DNA of 64,000 nucleotides from Desulforamulus ferrireducens (GCF_002005145.1 NZ_CP019698.1:2170001-2234000); one strand, 5' to 3'. Shown: positions 53,440 through 61,619, numbered from the stretch's first letter. Numbers and translations: made by a program. Notes: generated from the sequence alone by a model not told the origin.

Positions 53440-55000
53440 ATTCCATCTCACCCCCAGCATAATATACAACCCCCACTCGTGATAAAGGGACAGTATATTG
53501 ATTAGGAGCTATATCTATTACACGAAAGGCCGACATTTTTCCCCCATCAACTTCGTCTAGTTCAAAATCCATTCTACCTAAACTTTTTAACTCCGATAAA
53601 TTAGTATTATAAACTTTCCGAATAAGTAACTTTCTTATGTAATGACCAGCATGACGATGGCTTTGCTCTATTCTTTTACAGTTCTCCCATATTTTCTTTG
53701 CACTTTCTTCACTTTTACCAATTAATTTCATAATAGCTAAAAAATCTTTAAAATTTCGAGGACTAATATTTTTCTCGGAAGCCCAATTGCGGACATTTAT
53801 TTCTGTTGCTATCGATGACCCCAGTGCTCTTAAGGTTTTGCTTATCTCCTGAACTCCCTTATTCTCAATTATATTAAGAAATTCCATCTTCCACTGAGAC
53901 TGTATTCTTCTAAATTTTGATGCATTTTCACCCATAAATCGGTCTGCTATTTCAATTACATAGTCTCCGCCCCCACTGGTTCTTAAGAGTATGAATGTAC
54001 CGGGTTCTATACTTTTATTAGTGAGTTTAACAATATCAATAGAAGTTTTAGATTTGTTCGTATTATCCTTAAAGTCAATAATTAAACTCTTAGCACTTTC
54101 AGATGAATCCAGAAATACTGCATAATTGCCTTCTAATAACACTTGTATTGCTTCAATTCTATCCATGCCGTTTACTTGTACTTCATTAGATATATTTTCA
54201 TTGGATATATCAAACCAATTCATTTTTGGTTCCAGTAAAATTTCTTCAGGTTCTATCATATCTTCATCTTTAATTGCATTGTCTAATAATATTTCTCTTT
54301 TATTAATCTTTATTGGATTAGTTGGCGTATATCCAATAAAAGAGGGCTCATCTTTTATATAACACTTAACACAACTAAATGTTATTATATCGATTTCTTT
54401 AGCTCTTGATGCATTAAACACATATTCTGGAAACCAATTAATTGGACCAATTACTATTATGCGATCATAACAGTTTACACCTTTTAGATCTGAGGAGCCA
54501 AGAATTCTAACACTGTTAAACTGTGAGTTTTTCAGAATAAACCTATTAAATTTATTTGGTTCTTTAAGCAGGATTGCAGTATTATTTAATTTAATTCCTT
54601 TATAATTTTCGTTCATAAAATCTAGAATTGGATTCTCGTTACAATTAGATAAATATTTTAACCTTTCAAATAAGTTAACTGCAATTTCTTCATAATTTGG
54701 GAATAGTAATTTGCATTTTTTTAGCTTCTTAGAAAGAAACCTAATTTTTTCTTCAGAAATAACATTAGTATCATTAAATGGAATCGGTAACGAGTAAATA
54801 TTATATCTATATACATTTAATTCCCGAATAATGTCAGCTAAATATTCATCATCAGCATTGGCATCTAGGTAAATTTGTTTTTTAAAAAGATTTAAGGAAA
54901 TGCAATATTTAGTAAACTCATTATGACTAATTAAGTACCAGTTAATCTGGGTATTACCGGCACATTCATAAACCAAATTTGCATCGTACATATCAAACAT
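53432..55000 (-). CDS. Unknown protein of the DISARM-like operon, possible C-terminal half of DrmE
   Basis: 522 residues, AT-rich gene. No firm domain match. The first part is alpha/beta with YDANLVYECAGNTQINWYLI and DRIIVIGPINWFPEYVFNASRAKEIDIITFSCVK, the latter looking like a Rossmann-type strand and a helicase-domain remnant. A central segment resembles a beta-rich region (FILLRTSGGGDYVIEIADRFMG), and the C-terminus is helical (NFKDFLAIMKLIGKSEESAKKIWENCKRIEQSHRHAGHYIRKL). RBS GAGGAG precedes ATG 55000. It directly follows the 336-residue gene (2 bases). Together they reach 858 residues, comparable with DrmE proteins, which prompts the split-DrmE idea; unproven. Confidence 0.55.
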   Translation of the reverse strand: MFDMYDANLVYECAGNTQINWYLISHNEFTKYCISLNLFKKQIYLDANADDEYLADIIRELNVYRYNIYSLPIPFNDTNVISEEKIRFLSKKLKKCKLLFPNYEEIAVNLFERLKYLSNCNENPILDFMNENYKGIKLNNTAILLKEPNKFNRFILKNSQFNSVRILGSSDLKGVNCYDRIIVIGPINWFPEYVFNASRAKEIDIITFSCVKCYIKDEPSFIGYTPTNPIKINKREILLDNAIKDEDMIEPEEILLEPKMNWFDISNENISNEVQVNGMDRIEAIQVLLEGNYAVFLDSSESAKSLIIDFKDNTNKSKTSIDIVKLTNKSIEPGTFILLRTSGGGDYVIEIADRFMGENASKFRRIQSQWKMEFLNIIENKGVQEISKTLRALGSSIATEINVRNWASEKNISPRNFKDFLAIMKLIGKSEESAKKIWENCKRIEQSHRHAGHYIRKLLIRKVYNTNLSELKSLGRMDFELDEVDGGKMSAFRVIDIAPNQYTVPLSRVGVVYYAGGEMEYG

Positions 55001-55002
55001 TT

Positions 55003-56013
55003 TTATCGCCTCTCCTCAAAGGCTATTAACTCTATACCAGCAGGTGGTGGATAGATATCTTTAAAAATTTCACCTTCGTTAACACGGTTCTGAATATACC
55101 TTTGATTAATTATTCCCACAGCTTCCTTAAAGCTTAAGTCCCACTCTGTGCGGTCTAGTATTATGATCCAATTTGAATTATTAAAATGATCTCTCCATCT
55201 AATAAAACCACTGGCACCATCAAAGATGGCAAATGAAGGTAAGTGATTAATTGTATTTAACAGAATTTTATTTTGATTAAGTGGAAATATCTCACTCCTA
55301 TAGCCCTGATTTTCTTTAGTAAATCTTTTCACACGTATAATATCCTGTAAGTAAGCCTGATTAATTCCTGTAGCATCTGATATAATTGAAAAAGGGCTTT
55401 CATTGATTTCTCTTTCCAGATGTTTAATTTTCCCAAGGATAATACACTCAAGTTTTGATTTTCTATAAAAATCATCCGGGTCAACTTGCCTAGTTAAAAG
55501 CCTAACAAATTGTCCTCCAGGGTACAGATCCCAGTATCGGTTAAAATCCCTCATTTTTTTAGTATTTTTGTGTATTCTATTTGATAATTTATGAACATCT
55601 TCGATAGGTATTAAAATATCTTTTTTACTTTTTGCTAGTTGAATTTTCATTTTATAATGATTATTAGCATAAGTATTGGAAAAACCCAAAAAGTAGGCTT
55701 CTATTTGAGAGTTACTTTTATCCTTATAATATACGGGTGTTCCGTAATCAAGTGACTGTAAAAATTCAATATATTCTCTAGAAATATTTAAGCTTTTATA
55801 TGAAGGTCTTATACTTGCACTGATTATACCTAGTGTAATAAGGCTTGCTGCATATGCCCTAGTAGGAACCGTAATACCCAATATGGTTCTGTAATTTTGC
55901 TTTTTCATGTTCATCAGTAAATATCCTAATCTGATAAAATACATACCCCAATAGGGTATTTTTTTCCATCCGGCAGTTATCCTGTAACGTAAGTCTATAT
56001 CATTTAGAATCAT
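55003..56013 (-). CDS. Unknown first protein of the DISARM-like operon, possible N-terminal half of DrmE
   Basis: 336 residues, start of the operon. It opens MILNDIDLRYRITAGWKKIP, then TVPTRAYAASLITLGIISASIRPSYKSLNI, a central beta-rich segment (YGTPVYYKDKSNSQIEAYFLGF), and a C-terminal part with LPSFAIFDGASGFIRWRDHF and NWIIILDRTEWDLSFKEAVGIINQRY. The alternation of strands and DG/DRTE turns suggests a nucleotide-binding-like fold without Walker motifs. Position as first gene matches drmE in class 2 DISARM. No hydrophobic segment of clear membrane type. The gene is strongly AT-rich compared with the core genome. Confidence 0.55.
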   Translation of the reverse strand: MILNDIDLRYRITAGWKKIPYWGMYFIRLGYLLMNMKKQNYRTILGITVPTRAYAASLITLGIISASIRPSYKSLNISREYIEFLQSLDYGTPVYYKDKSNSQIEAYFLGFSNTYANNHYKMKIQLAKSKKDILIPIEDVHKLSNRIHKNTKKMRDFNRYWDLYPGGQFVRLLTRQVDPDDFYRKSKLECIILGKIKHLEREINESPFSIISDATGINQAYLQDIIRVKRFTKENQGYRSEIFPLNQNKILLNTINHLPSFAIFDGASGFIRWRDHFNNSNWIIILDRTEWDLSFKEAVGIINQRYIQNRVNEGEIFKDIYPPPAGIELIAFEERR

Positions 56014-56160
56014 TATCTCACCTGCACAATTTAATTCATGAATTATTCTATACTTTCTTGAAACTTTCCTTCCGAAATTGTCAAGAGATTAATTAAGAGA
56101 AAAGCTCTTAACTTTTAGAATGGGTATCCCTAAATGTATGCGACCGGACTTCAAAAGGGT

Positions 56161-56210
56161 AGCGTTCCTGTCCATGGTGGCTTCGATTCCCACATACTCC
56201 CGCCAGTAAA
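56161..56210 (+). repeat. attR-like 50-bp copy of the tRNA-Sec 3' end
   Basis: 49 of 50 positions match 43059-43108. Just upstream, GGACTTCAAAAGGG recalls the anticodon region of tRNA-Sec (GGTCTTCAAAACCAG), but the 5' half is missing, so it is not a tRNA gene. It marks the right border of the island. Confidence 0.88.
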
Positions 56211-56299
56211 TTTAAGGCTTCCACAAAGTCGGAGACCTTTTATTTTTGAGTTTATAACGATTCATCTTATAATTACATTGATAAATTTATAATAATACA

Positions 56300-56328
56300 T
56301 TGAGGATAATCACTTTACCTTATATAAT
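56300..56328 (+). promoter_or_regulatory. Promoter of the second c-di-GMP riboswitch
   Basis: TTGAGG and TATAAT with a 17-base spacer. Confidence 0.6.
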
Positions 56329-56357
56329 TATAGTAGGACCTTTTTCCTAAAAGGTTT

Positions 56358-56440
56358 GAAAAAGGCAAACCTATCGAAAGGTAGGGGCGCAAAACTATGG
56401 GTCTAAATCGTTTTTACGATATGATCGCCAGGTTGCCAAA
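56358..56440 (+). ncRNA. c-di-GMP-I (GEMM) riboswitch upstream of a Cys-rich peptide gene
   Basis: Core GGCAAACC, tetraloop stem CTATCGAAAGGTAG, GGGGCGCAAAACT, second stem with an apical TTTTT loop, then ATCGCCAGGTTGCC. The first stem is identical to that of the riboswitch at 12222-12291. A short hairpin ACAGGGT/ACCCTGT (56444-56461) follows without a T-run, so the expression platform may act on the AAAGGTGG ribosome binding site rather than on transcription. Confidence 0.88.
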
Positions 56441-56488
56441 CTAACAGGGTATTCACCCTGTGTATCATAAGGAAAAGGTGGTTACCGA

Positions 56489-56644
56489 ATGAACTGGGAA
56501 ATATGTTTTAGTTGTGGTTGCATTCAATGTAGAATCTTTTGTTGTTTTAGATGTGTCGCCGAAAATTGTTCACTACATGCTGTGCGGAAATGCAAAGGCG
56601 AAAATGAACCAGAACTTATTAGTGAGTTAGTAAAAGTTCTATAG
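56489..56644 (+). CDS. Cysteine-rich 51-residue protein under c-di-GMP riboswitch control
   Basis: ATG 56489 has AAAGGTGG about 7 bases upstream. The product begins MNWEICFSCGCIQCRIFCCF and continues RCVAENCSLHAVRKCKG, then an acidic tail. Nine cysteines fall in 30 residues (positions 6, 9, 11, 14, 18, 19, 22, 27, 35), enough for a zinc or iron-sulfur site or disulfides. There is no signal peptide. No family recognised. Placement behind a GEMM aptamer argues that it is a real gene of the motile/sessile switch. Confidence 0.7.
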   Translation: MNWEICFSCGCIQCRIFCCFRCVAENCSLHAVRKCKGENEPELISELVKVL

Positions 56645-57141
56645 GTTTTAATAATTGAGTAGGAGGGAGCGATTAACTCCCGTCCTCTCACACCACCGTA
56701 CGTACCGTTCGGTATACGGCGGTTCATGTTGTGGAACGAAGTTCGTTGTATCTTTCAACTAAACTTTTAAGCCCTTGTTCTTGCCAAAAGGCGAGACCGA
56801 GGGCTTTGTTTACTTGTGGCGTGTTTGATAATCTCCAGTATCCCTTACGTGACGCACTTATCAGCATTGCCCATTCTGGCGGTATTCCCAGCGCTACTAA
56901 TTTCTTTCTTTTGGTCTTTGGTTTCTTCCATGTTTTAAGTAGCACATTCGTAGTCGCCGTCTTAGCCATTCATCAAGGGCTTGAAATACGCTTCTTGTAT
57001 CAGCTAATCTGTAATAGCCAACCCACCCTACTATATAGGTGTTGATTGCCTTTATTCTTTTGTTCATTGACTGGCTTTTGCTTCGGTTGGTTAGCTCCCG
57101 TATTTTGTCCATGAATCGCTTTTTCGTCTTTGGGGCTATTC

Positions 57142-57149
57142 TGATTTTG
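57142..57149. repeat. IS66 target-site duplication, left
   Basis: TGATTTTG, identical to 59591-59598; 8 bp is the normal duplication size for the IS66 family. Confidence 0.9.
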
Positions 57150-57264
57150 GTAAGCGACAAACCCGCCGTCACCTAGAATCACACATACAAAACTGATACA
57201 CTGGGCTATGAAAAACTTGAAAAACCACTAGTGGTAATTCAAGACGAACAGGAGTATCAGCAAT

Positions 57265-57657
57265 ATGAATACTAGAGAAATTGCTGCGGAATACCGCCTG
57301 GCACACTGGGCACAGATCGTGCGCAGAAAAAATGAAAGCGGCCTTAGTATTAAAGCCTTCTGTGCAAACGAGGGATTCCGTGAAAACACCTACTACTATT
57401 GGCAAAGGAAGCTGCGAGAGGCTGCCTGTGAACAACTAACAGAAATTCGAACTGAGCACGCAAAGCTGCCTTGCCTAGTCCCACCAGGATTTGCCGAATT
57501 GAAAATTACAGACGCACCTGAAAAGTTTCCTGTCCACAACGATGCCAAACAGAGTGAAATCCGCATTGAACTTGGAGGAATGCGGATTGCTGCGGACAGC
57601 GCCTATCCGGTAGAAAAGATAGCCGCACTGCTTGGCCTGTTTAAACAGCTATGCTAA
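57265..57657 (+). CDS. tnpA: IS66 TnpA (OrfA) protein
   Basis: 130-residue accessory transposition protein with the N-terminal helix-turn-helix RLAHWAQIVRRKNESGLSIKAFCANEGFRENTYYYWQRKLRE. The end overlaps tnpB by 7 bases, the usual IS66 arrangement. Confidence 0.85.
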   Translation: MNTREIAAEYRLAHWAQIVRRKNESGLSIKAFCANEGFRENTYYYWQRKLREAACEQLTEIRTEHAKLPCLVPPGFAELKITDAPEKFPVHNDAKQSEIRIELGGMRIAADSAYPVEKIAALLGLFKQLC

Positions 57658-58004
57658 GCCTGGCCGGAAAACGGGTATTTCTCGCCTGCGGTCACACAGA
57701 TATGCGGAAAAGCATCAACGGGCTTGCGGCCATTGTGGAAGGGAGTTTCAAACTTGACCCATGTGACGGGGCACTGTTCGTATTCTGCAACAGAAGCCGC
57801 GACCGCATAAAAATATTGGAATGGGATGGCGACGGGTTCTGGCTTCACTTCAAACGTCTGGAAAAAGGACATTTTCGGTGGCCAACGTCCGGTGAAGAAC
57901 AGACCCTTGTGCTAACAGGTGAGGAATTGTCAATCCTATTAGGTGGGACAAGGGTGGCATTAAAGCTAAGGCGAGAAGAATTGCTGGGAAAACGAATTAC
58001 ATAA
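57651..58004 (+). CDS. tnpB: IS66 TnpB (Orf2) protein
   Basis: 117-residue protein of the IS66 Orf2 family: VFLACGHTDMRKSINGLAAIVEGSFKLDPCDGALFVFCNRSRDRIKILEWDGDGFWLHFKRLEKGHFRWP. Complete. Confidence 0.92.
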   Translation: MLSLAGKRVFLACGHTDMRKSINGLAAIVEGSFKLDPCDGALFVFCNRSRDRIKILEWDGDGFWLHFKRLEKGHFRWPTSGEEQTLVLTGEELSILLGGTRVALKLRREELLGKRIT

Positions 58005-58058
58005 AAAATATGCAAAAAATAACTTGCTTTTCAAAGTTTTCCATGAGAATATGGAGAT

Positions 58059-59202
58059 ATGGAAACTGCAAACAACTGGACCGAAATAATAGCTGAAAAG
58101 GATGCCCGTATAGCCGAACTGGAGATGCTCGTAAAGTTTTACGAGGAACAGTTTCGGCTTTCTAAACATCGCCAATTTGGGCCATCAAGCGAAAAGGGTA
58201 CTTTGCCTGGTCAGCTTGGTCTGTTTGACGAGGTTGAAAAAGAAGCTGATTTACAAAAAAACGAGCCGGAGCTCGAAGAAATTACCTATGCCCGCCGCAA
58301 ACGCATTGGCAAAAGAAAAGATGACCTGTCAGTATTGCCGGTGGAGACGGTGGAACATACACTTCCCGAAGAAGAACGAGTTTGTCCTGAATGCGGTGGG
58401 ATGCTGCGTGAAATGGGACATGATACCCGGCGCGAGCTTGTAATTATTCCTCCTCAGGTCAAGGTTGTGGAGCATAGACGTGCCGTACTATCCTGCCGGA
58501 ACTGCGAAAAAAATGGCGACCATGTGCCTATAGTAAAGGCGGAAATGCCCAAGCCGCTAATCAGCGGCAGCCTTGCTTCGCCATCTGCAGTGGCCCACAT
58601 CATAACACAAAAATATGTTCAGCATATCCCACTGTACCGGCAAGAGCAAGACTGGAAAAGGCAGGGGGTGCGGCTTTCCCGCCAGACTATGGCCAACTGG
58701 GTCATCCGCTGCAGTGAGGATTGGCTGTTGCCCATTTATGAGCGAATGAAGGCCATATTGCTGACACAGGATGTGCTTCATGCTGATGAGAGTACAGTGC
58801 AGGTTTTACGGGAACCTGGGAAGACTGCCGTTTCAAACAGCTATATGTGGTTGTACAGGACAAGTGGGGATACAAAACGGCAGATTGTTCTCTTTGAGTA
58901 TCAACCCAGCCGGTCAAGCACCCACCCGCGGCAGTTTTTAAAGGGTTTTAGGGGCTTTCTGCACACAGATGGCTATGCTGCCTATCACACATTACCCGGG
59001 GTCACAGTTGTGGGATGTTGGGTTCATGGTTTATTCCATCATAGAAACCGCCAAAGCAAACGGGCTGCTGCCCTTTGAATATATGAAATTCCTACTTGAA
59101 ACTGTTCCATCTACATCAATTGGGGAATTGGATGCCCTATTACCTTGGGGCGAAGCTATCCCCGAAAAATGCCGTATGCCATTTACAAAGGAGAATGCCT
59201 AA
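58059..59202 (+). pseudogene. tnpC: IS66 TnpC transposase with internal deletion
   Basis: The N-terminal part reads normally: coiled coil, zinc-binding CPECGGMLREMG, the IS66 core HIITQKYVQHIPLYRQEQDWKRQGV and first catalytic Asp in VLHADESTVQVL and Asp in FLHTDGYAAYH, up to VVGCWVH. At about 59022-59030 it jumps, out of frame, to the family C-terminus YSIIETAKANGLLPFEYMKFLLETVP...LLPWGEAIPEKC. The middle of TnpC, which contains the catalytic Glu, is missing (roughly 130 residues by comparison with the family). The element is therefore not self-mobile. Confidence 0.88.
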
Positions 59203-59203
59203 G

Positions 59204-59485
59204 ATGTCCAGAGGCACCGCAACTAAATTTATGATGACTTTTGTCCAGGAATATCTGGACGGAAAGCGTAGTCGCTTAGACTTTGATTTAGATTTCAACC
59301 ATTACCTGATAAAGCACTATGCAAAAATGGAACGAGAAAATCCGGATCTTGCGGAGTGCTTTAATTATTACCTGGCTGAGGAAGGATTTGACCAAGCGGT
59401 GGGCCTGTCGGACGACCGGCACAGAAGGTTAATTCAAAAACAATTTAACGAATTTAAAGCGGCCCTGCGTGATGGATTTTTTTAG
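59204..59485 (+). CDS. Accessory protein carried by the IS66 element
   Basis: 93 residues beginning MSRGTATKFMMTFVQEYLDG, mostly helical and acidic/basic mixed (RLDFDLDFNHYLIKHYAKMERENPDLAECFNYYLAEEGFDQAVGLSDDRHRRLIQKQFNEFKAAL). It starts 2 bases after the tnpC remnant stop and ends inside the IS, before the right inverted repeat. Passenger or regulatory gene of some IS66 elements; function unknown. Confidence 0.7.
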   Translation: MSRGTATKFMMTFVQEYLDGKRSRLDFDLDFNHYLIKHYAKMERENPDLAECFNYYLAEEGFDQAVGLSDDRHRRLIQKQFNEFKAALRDGFF

Positions 59486-59590
59486 GGGGAACCAGTTATC
59501 CATATCCCCCTAATCCATTCCTGGGCGCTTTTTATATATGTTAGCATACCCGTAGTGCTGGCAACAGGTGACGTAGGATTTGACGCTTAC

Positions 59591-59598
59591 TGATTTTG
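59591..59598. repeat. IS66 target-site duplication, right
   Basis: TGATTTTG, identical to 57142-57149. Confidence 0.9.
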
Positions 59599-60995
59599 GG
59601 TTCTTTGCCCCACGTAAATGAGAATCCTAGAAATTTCCTCTTCCACGGCCTGTCTACTGCACTCTTTTGCATATTGACTTTAAGTTTTAGTCTCTCTTCT
59701 ACAAACCTTTTGACACTCGCCATGACTCTTTCCCCGGCTCTTCGGCTCTTCACGTAAATGTTGCAGTCATCTGCATATCTGACGAATCTGTGTCCCCGTT
59801 TCCAGAGCTCCCAGTCTAGGTCATTCAGCATGATGTTGGCTAAGAGTGGACTTAACGGGCCTCCTTGGGGGGTTCCTTCTCCGGTTGCTATGCAGCATCC
59901 GTTTACCATTACCCCGGCTTGGAGGTATCTCCGAATGAGCAGTAACACCCTTTTGTCTTGGATTCTTCTGGCCACCTTTGACATAAGTATGTCGTGGTTG
60001 ACCTTGTCGAAGAATTTCTCCAAGTCCATGTCCACTACCCACCGGTATCCTTCCTTGATGTATTCTCTTGCCAGTTCTACTGCCGAATGTGCTCTTTTGT
60101 GGGGCCGAAAGCCGAAGCTAAATGGGACAAAGGTTGGTTCAAAGATGTCGTTCATTTTCTGTAGAAGTGCCTGTTGGATTAGGCGGTCTATTACCGTTGG
60201 TATTCCCAACAACCTTGTTCCTCCGTCTGGTTTCGGGATTTCGACTCGACGTACTGGTTTTGGTTGGTAGGTTCCTTTTAGGAGTTGTTCTCTAATTACG
60301 GGCCACTGGTCTTTGAGGAATGGACGAAGGGATTCTATCGTCATTCCATCTATTCCAGCTGCTCCTTTGTTAGTCTCCACCCGGTATAGCGCATATAGCA
60401 TATTGTACCTTGCTACCACCCGTTCCATCAGGTTGTTACAACTTTCTTCGCGGGTCGTTTCTTTGGTTCGTGCCGGTGATAAACTCGGCCCTCCTCCAGT
60501 CCCCTGCGTATTCACCGCTTCCTCCTGAAGGTAGTTCCCTTTTGGGATTTTCTGCTGTCTTTGCTTATCTCTCGAATTCCCCATGAACTTCCCTCACAAT
60601 CATGTTCAGCCCTTCCCTGCTCAGACGTCTCTTCGCAGGTACTATGGCCTCTGCTGACTCCTGCCGATTCAGCCATGCATCTCTACATGGGTTACCAATT
60701 TAATTGGCGTTTCCGGCAGGCCTCCCCGGGTAAGAACGTTATCTTTCCCTCCATCTACCCGCTCCATTTACTCTCGACAGCCTTTGGTAGCAAGGACTTT
60801 ATCTTGGCATGCAGATTCATCCAACTGTCGCTAGCCTCACCTGGAGTTCGTGGTCCTCGGGCCAGAGGTTTGCCGCCGACTTCCTTCAGATTCTACCTCG
60901 CGATAGACACCCTTGTCTTAAGCTATGGCTACTGCTACCTTCGCCATTCGGGACTTTCACCCTATAGATAACGCCCATGCCGGGCACACATGCTA

Positions 60996-61031
60996 AGTAA
61001 CCCCCGGCTTTATGTCTAGCCGGGGGTTACT
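60996..61031. terminator. Strong bidirectional terminator hairpin next to the intron
   Basis: Perfect 14-bp stem AGTAACCCCCGGCT/AGCCGGGGGTTACT with an 8-base loop. It lies downstream of the HD-domain gene (minus strand) and, without the intron, would be 30-50 bases after the Cys-rich gene (plus strand). Confidence 0.75.
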
Positions 61032-61070
61032 GGTTATTAGATTAGGCTTATTTATTATAATATTTATTGT

Positions 61071-61619
61071 CTATAGGCCAATTTCTGCTGCCTTTGTACG
61101 CATAGCTAGAATACATTTATTAATTACATCATCCAGCTCCATACCAAGATTTTGACAGCCTTGTTTAATTACTTCGCGGTTTACGCCGGCAGCAAAACTT
61201 TTGTCCTTAAATTTCTTTTTGACGCTTTTTACTTCTATATCCATCACAGACTTTGATGGACGCATTAAAGCAGCTGCTCCAATTAAACCAGTTAATTCAT
61301 CTGTGGCATAAAGGACCTTTTCCATGTACAGTTTTGGCTCTGCATCCACCACTATGCCGTGTCCATGACTAATAACTGAGTAGATGAAGGCATCGTCATA
61401 TCCTGCTGCTCTCAATAGTTCAGGAGCCTTTTTGCAGTGCTCATCGGGATACATTTCATAATCTACATCGTGCAGCAAACCAACGGCACCCCAATATTCC
61501 ACATCTTCCCCGGCCTCCGCAGCAAAATAGCGCATTACCGCTTCCACAGCGATGGCATGGCGAATTAAAGCTTCACTCTTAGTGTACTGTTTTAATACCG
61601 ACATTGCTTTTTCTCTCAT
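61071..61619 (-). CDS. HD-domain hydrolase
   Basis: About 182-residue HD-superfamily metal-dependent phosphohydrolase: RHAIAVEAVMRYFAAEAGEDVEYWGAVGLLHDVDYEMYPDEHCKKAPELL with the His and HD metal ligands, then YSVISHGHGIVVDAEPKLYMEKVLYATDELTGLIGAAALMRPS. It is the short cytoplasmic form often annotated as HDIG/hydrolase, and the substrate is unknown. ATG 61619 with AGAGGG is chosen; MSVLKQYT at 61604 is an alternative start. Confidence 0.82.
   Translation of the reverse strand: MREKAMSVLKQYTKSEALIRHAIAVEAVMRYFAAEAGEDVEYWGAVGLLHDVDYEMYPDEHCKKAPELLRAAGYDDAFIYSVISHGHGIVVDAEPKLYMEKVLYATDELTGLIGAAALMRPSKSVMDIEVKSVKKKFKDKSFAAGVNREVIKQGCQNLGMELDDVINKCILAMRTKAAEIGL

Larger units (their letters stand above)
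43110..56160. mobile_element. Genomic island of about 13 kb integrated at selC, carrying a DISARM-like system
   Basis: Bounded by the intact tRNA-Sec gene and a 50-bp copy of its 3' end. Contents: an IS3-type remnant, one complete IS and a six-gene defence-like block on the minus strand that is noticeably more AT-rich than the haem operon to the left. No tyrosine or serine integrase gene is visible, so either it was lost or integration relied on one in trans. Confidence 0.82.
57150..59590 (+). mobile_element. IS66-family element, deletion derivative
   Basis: 2441 bp. Terminal inverted repeats start GTAAGCGACAAACCCGCCGT on the left and GTAAGCGTCAAATCCTACGT read from the right, continuing CACCT in both. 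Genes tnpA, tnpB, a damaged tnpC and an accessory frame. 8-bp target duplication on both sides. Confidence 0.92.
56724..60584 (-). pseudogene. ltrA: Group II intron reverse transcriptase/maturase, split by IS66 and frameshifted
   Basis: N-terminal part 60584-59591: RT domains with KGAAGIDGMTIESLRPFL, PKPDGGTRLLGIPTVIDRLIQQAL, FGFRPHKRAHSAVELA, GTPQGGPLSPLLANIMLNDLD and the catalytic FVRYADDCNIYV. After the IS (TSD CAAAATCA) the frame continues at 57149 as KIRIAPKTKKRFMDKIRELTNR and maturase domain X (INTYIVGWVGYYRLADTRSVFQALDEWLRRRLRM). A second lesion, a one-base frameshift near 56937, moves the final segment KTWKKPKTKRKKLVALGIPP... to another frame (to 56724). There is no HNH endonuclease domain. 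It cannot make an active maturase as it stands. Confidence 0.88.
56654..60989 (-). mobile_element. Group II intron interrupted by an IS66-family element
   Basis: On the minus strand the 5' end GTGTGCCCGGCATGGGCG is at 60989. The ribozyme 5' domains extend to about 60600, the intron-encoded reverse transcriptase follows, and domains V (GAACCGCCGTATACCGAACG near 56725, then GTACGTACGGTGG) and VI end near 56654 in CCTACTCAAT. The intron sits antisense between the Cys-rich gene and the 14-bp terminator hairpin at 60996-61031, recalling introns that use terminator stems as targets. Confidence 0.88.

Noticed and set aside
56040-56110. TTGACA box as promoter of the drm operon
   Set aside because: The nearest TATAGA/TAGAAT is about 26-29 bases away; no acceptable -10 at 16-18 bases.
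56140-56210. Second tRNA-Sec gene
   Set aside because: Only the 3' half is present; the 5' acceptor, D-arm and proper anticodon stem are missing, so it is an attachment-site duplicate.
60561-60971. 136-codon plus-strand frame
   Set aside because: It lies on the antisense strand of the 5' ribozyme domains of the group II intron, which explains the sequence.
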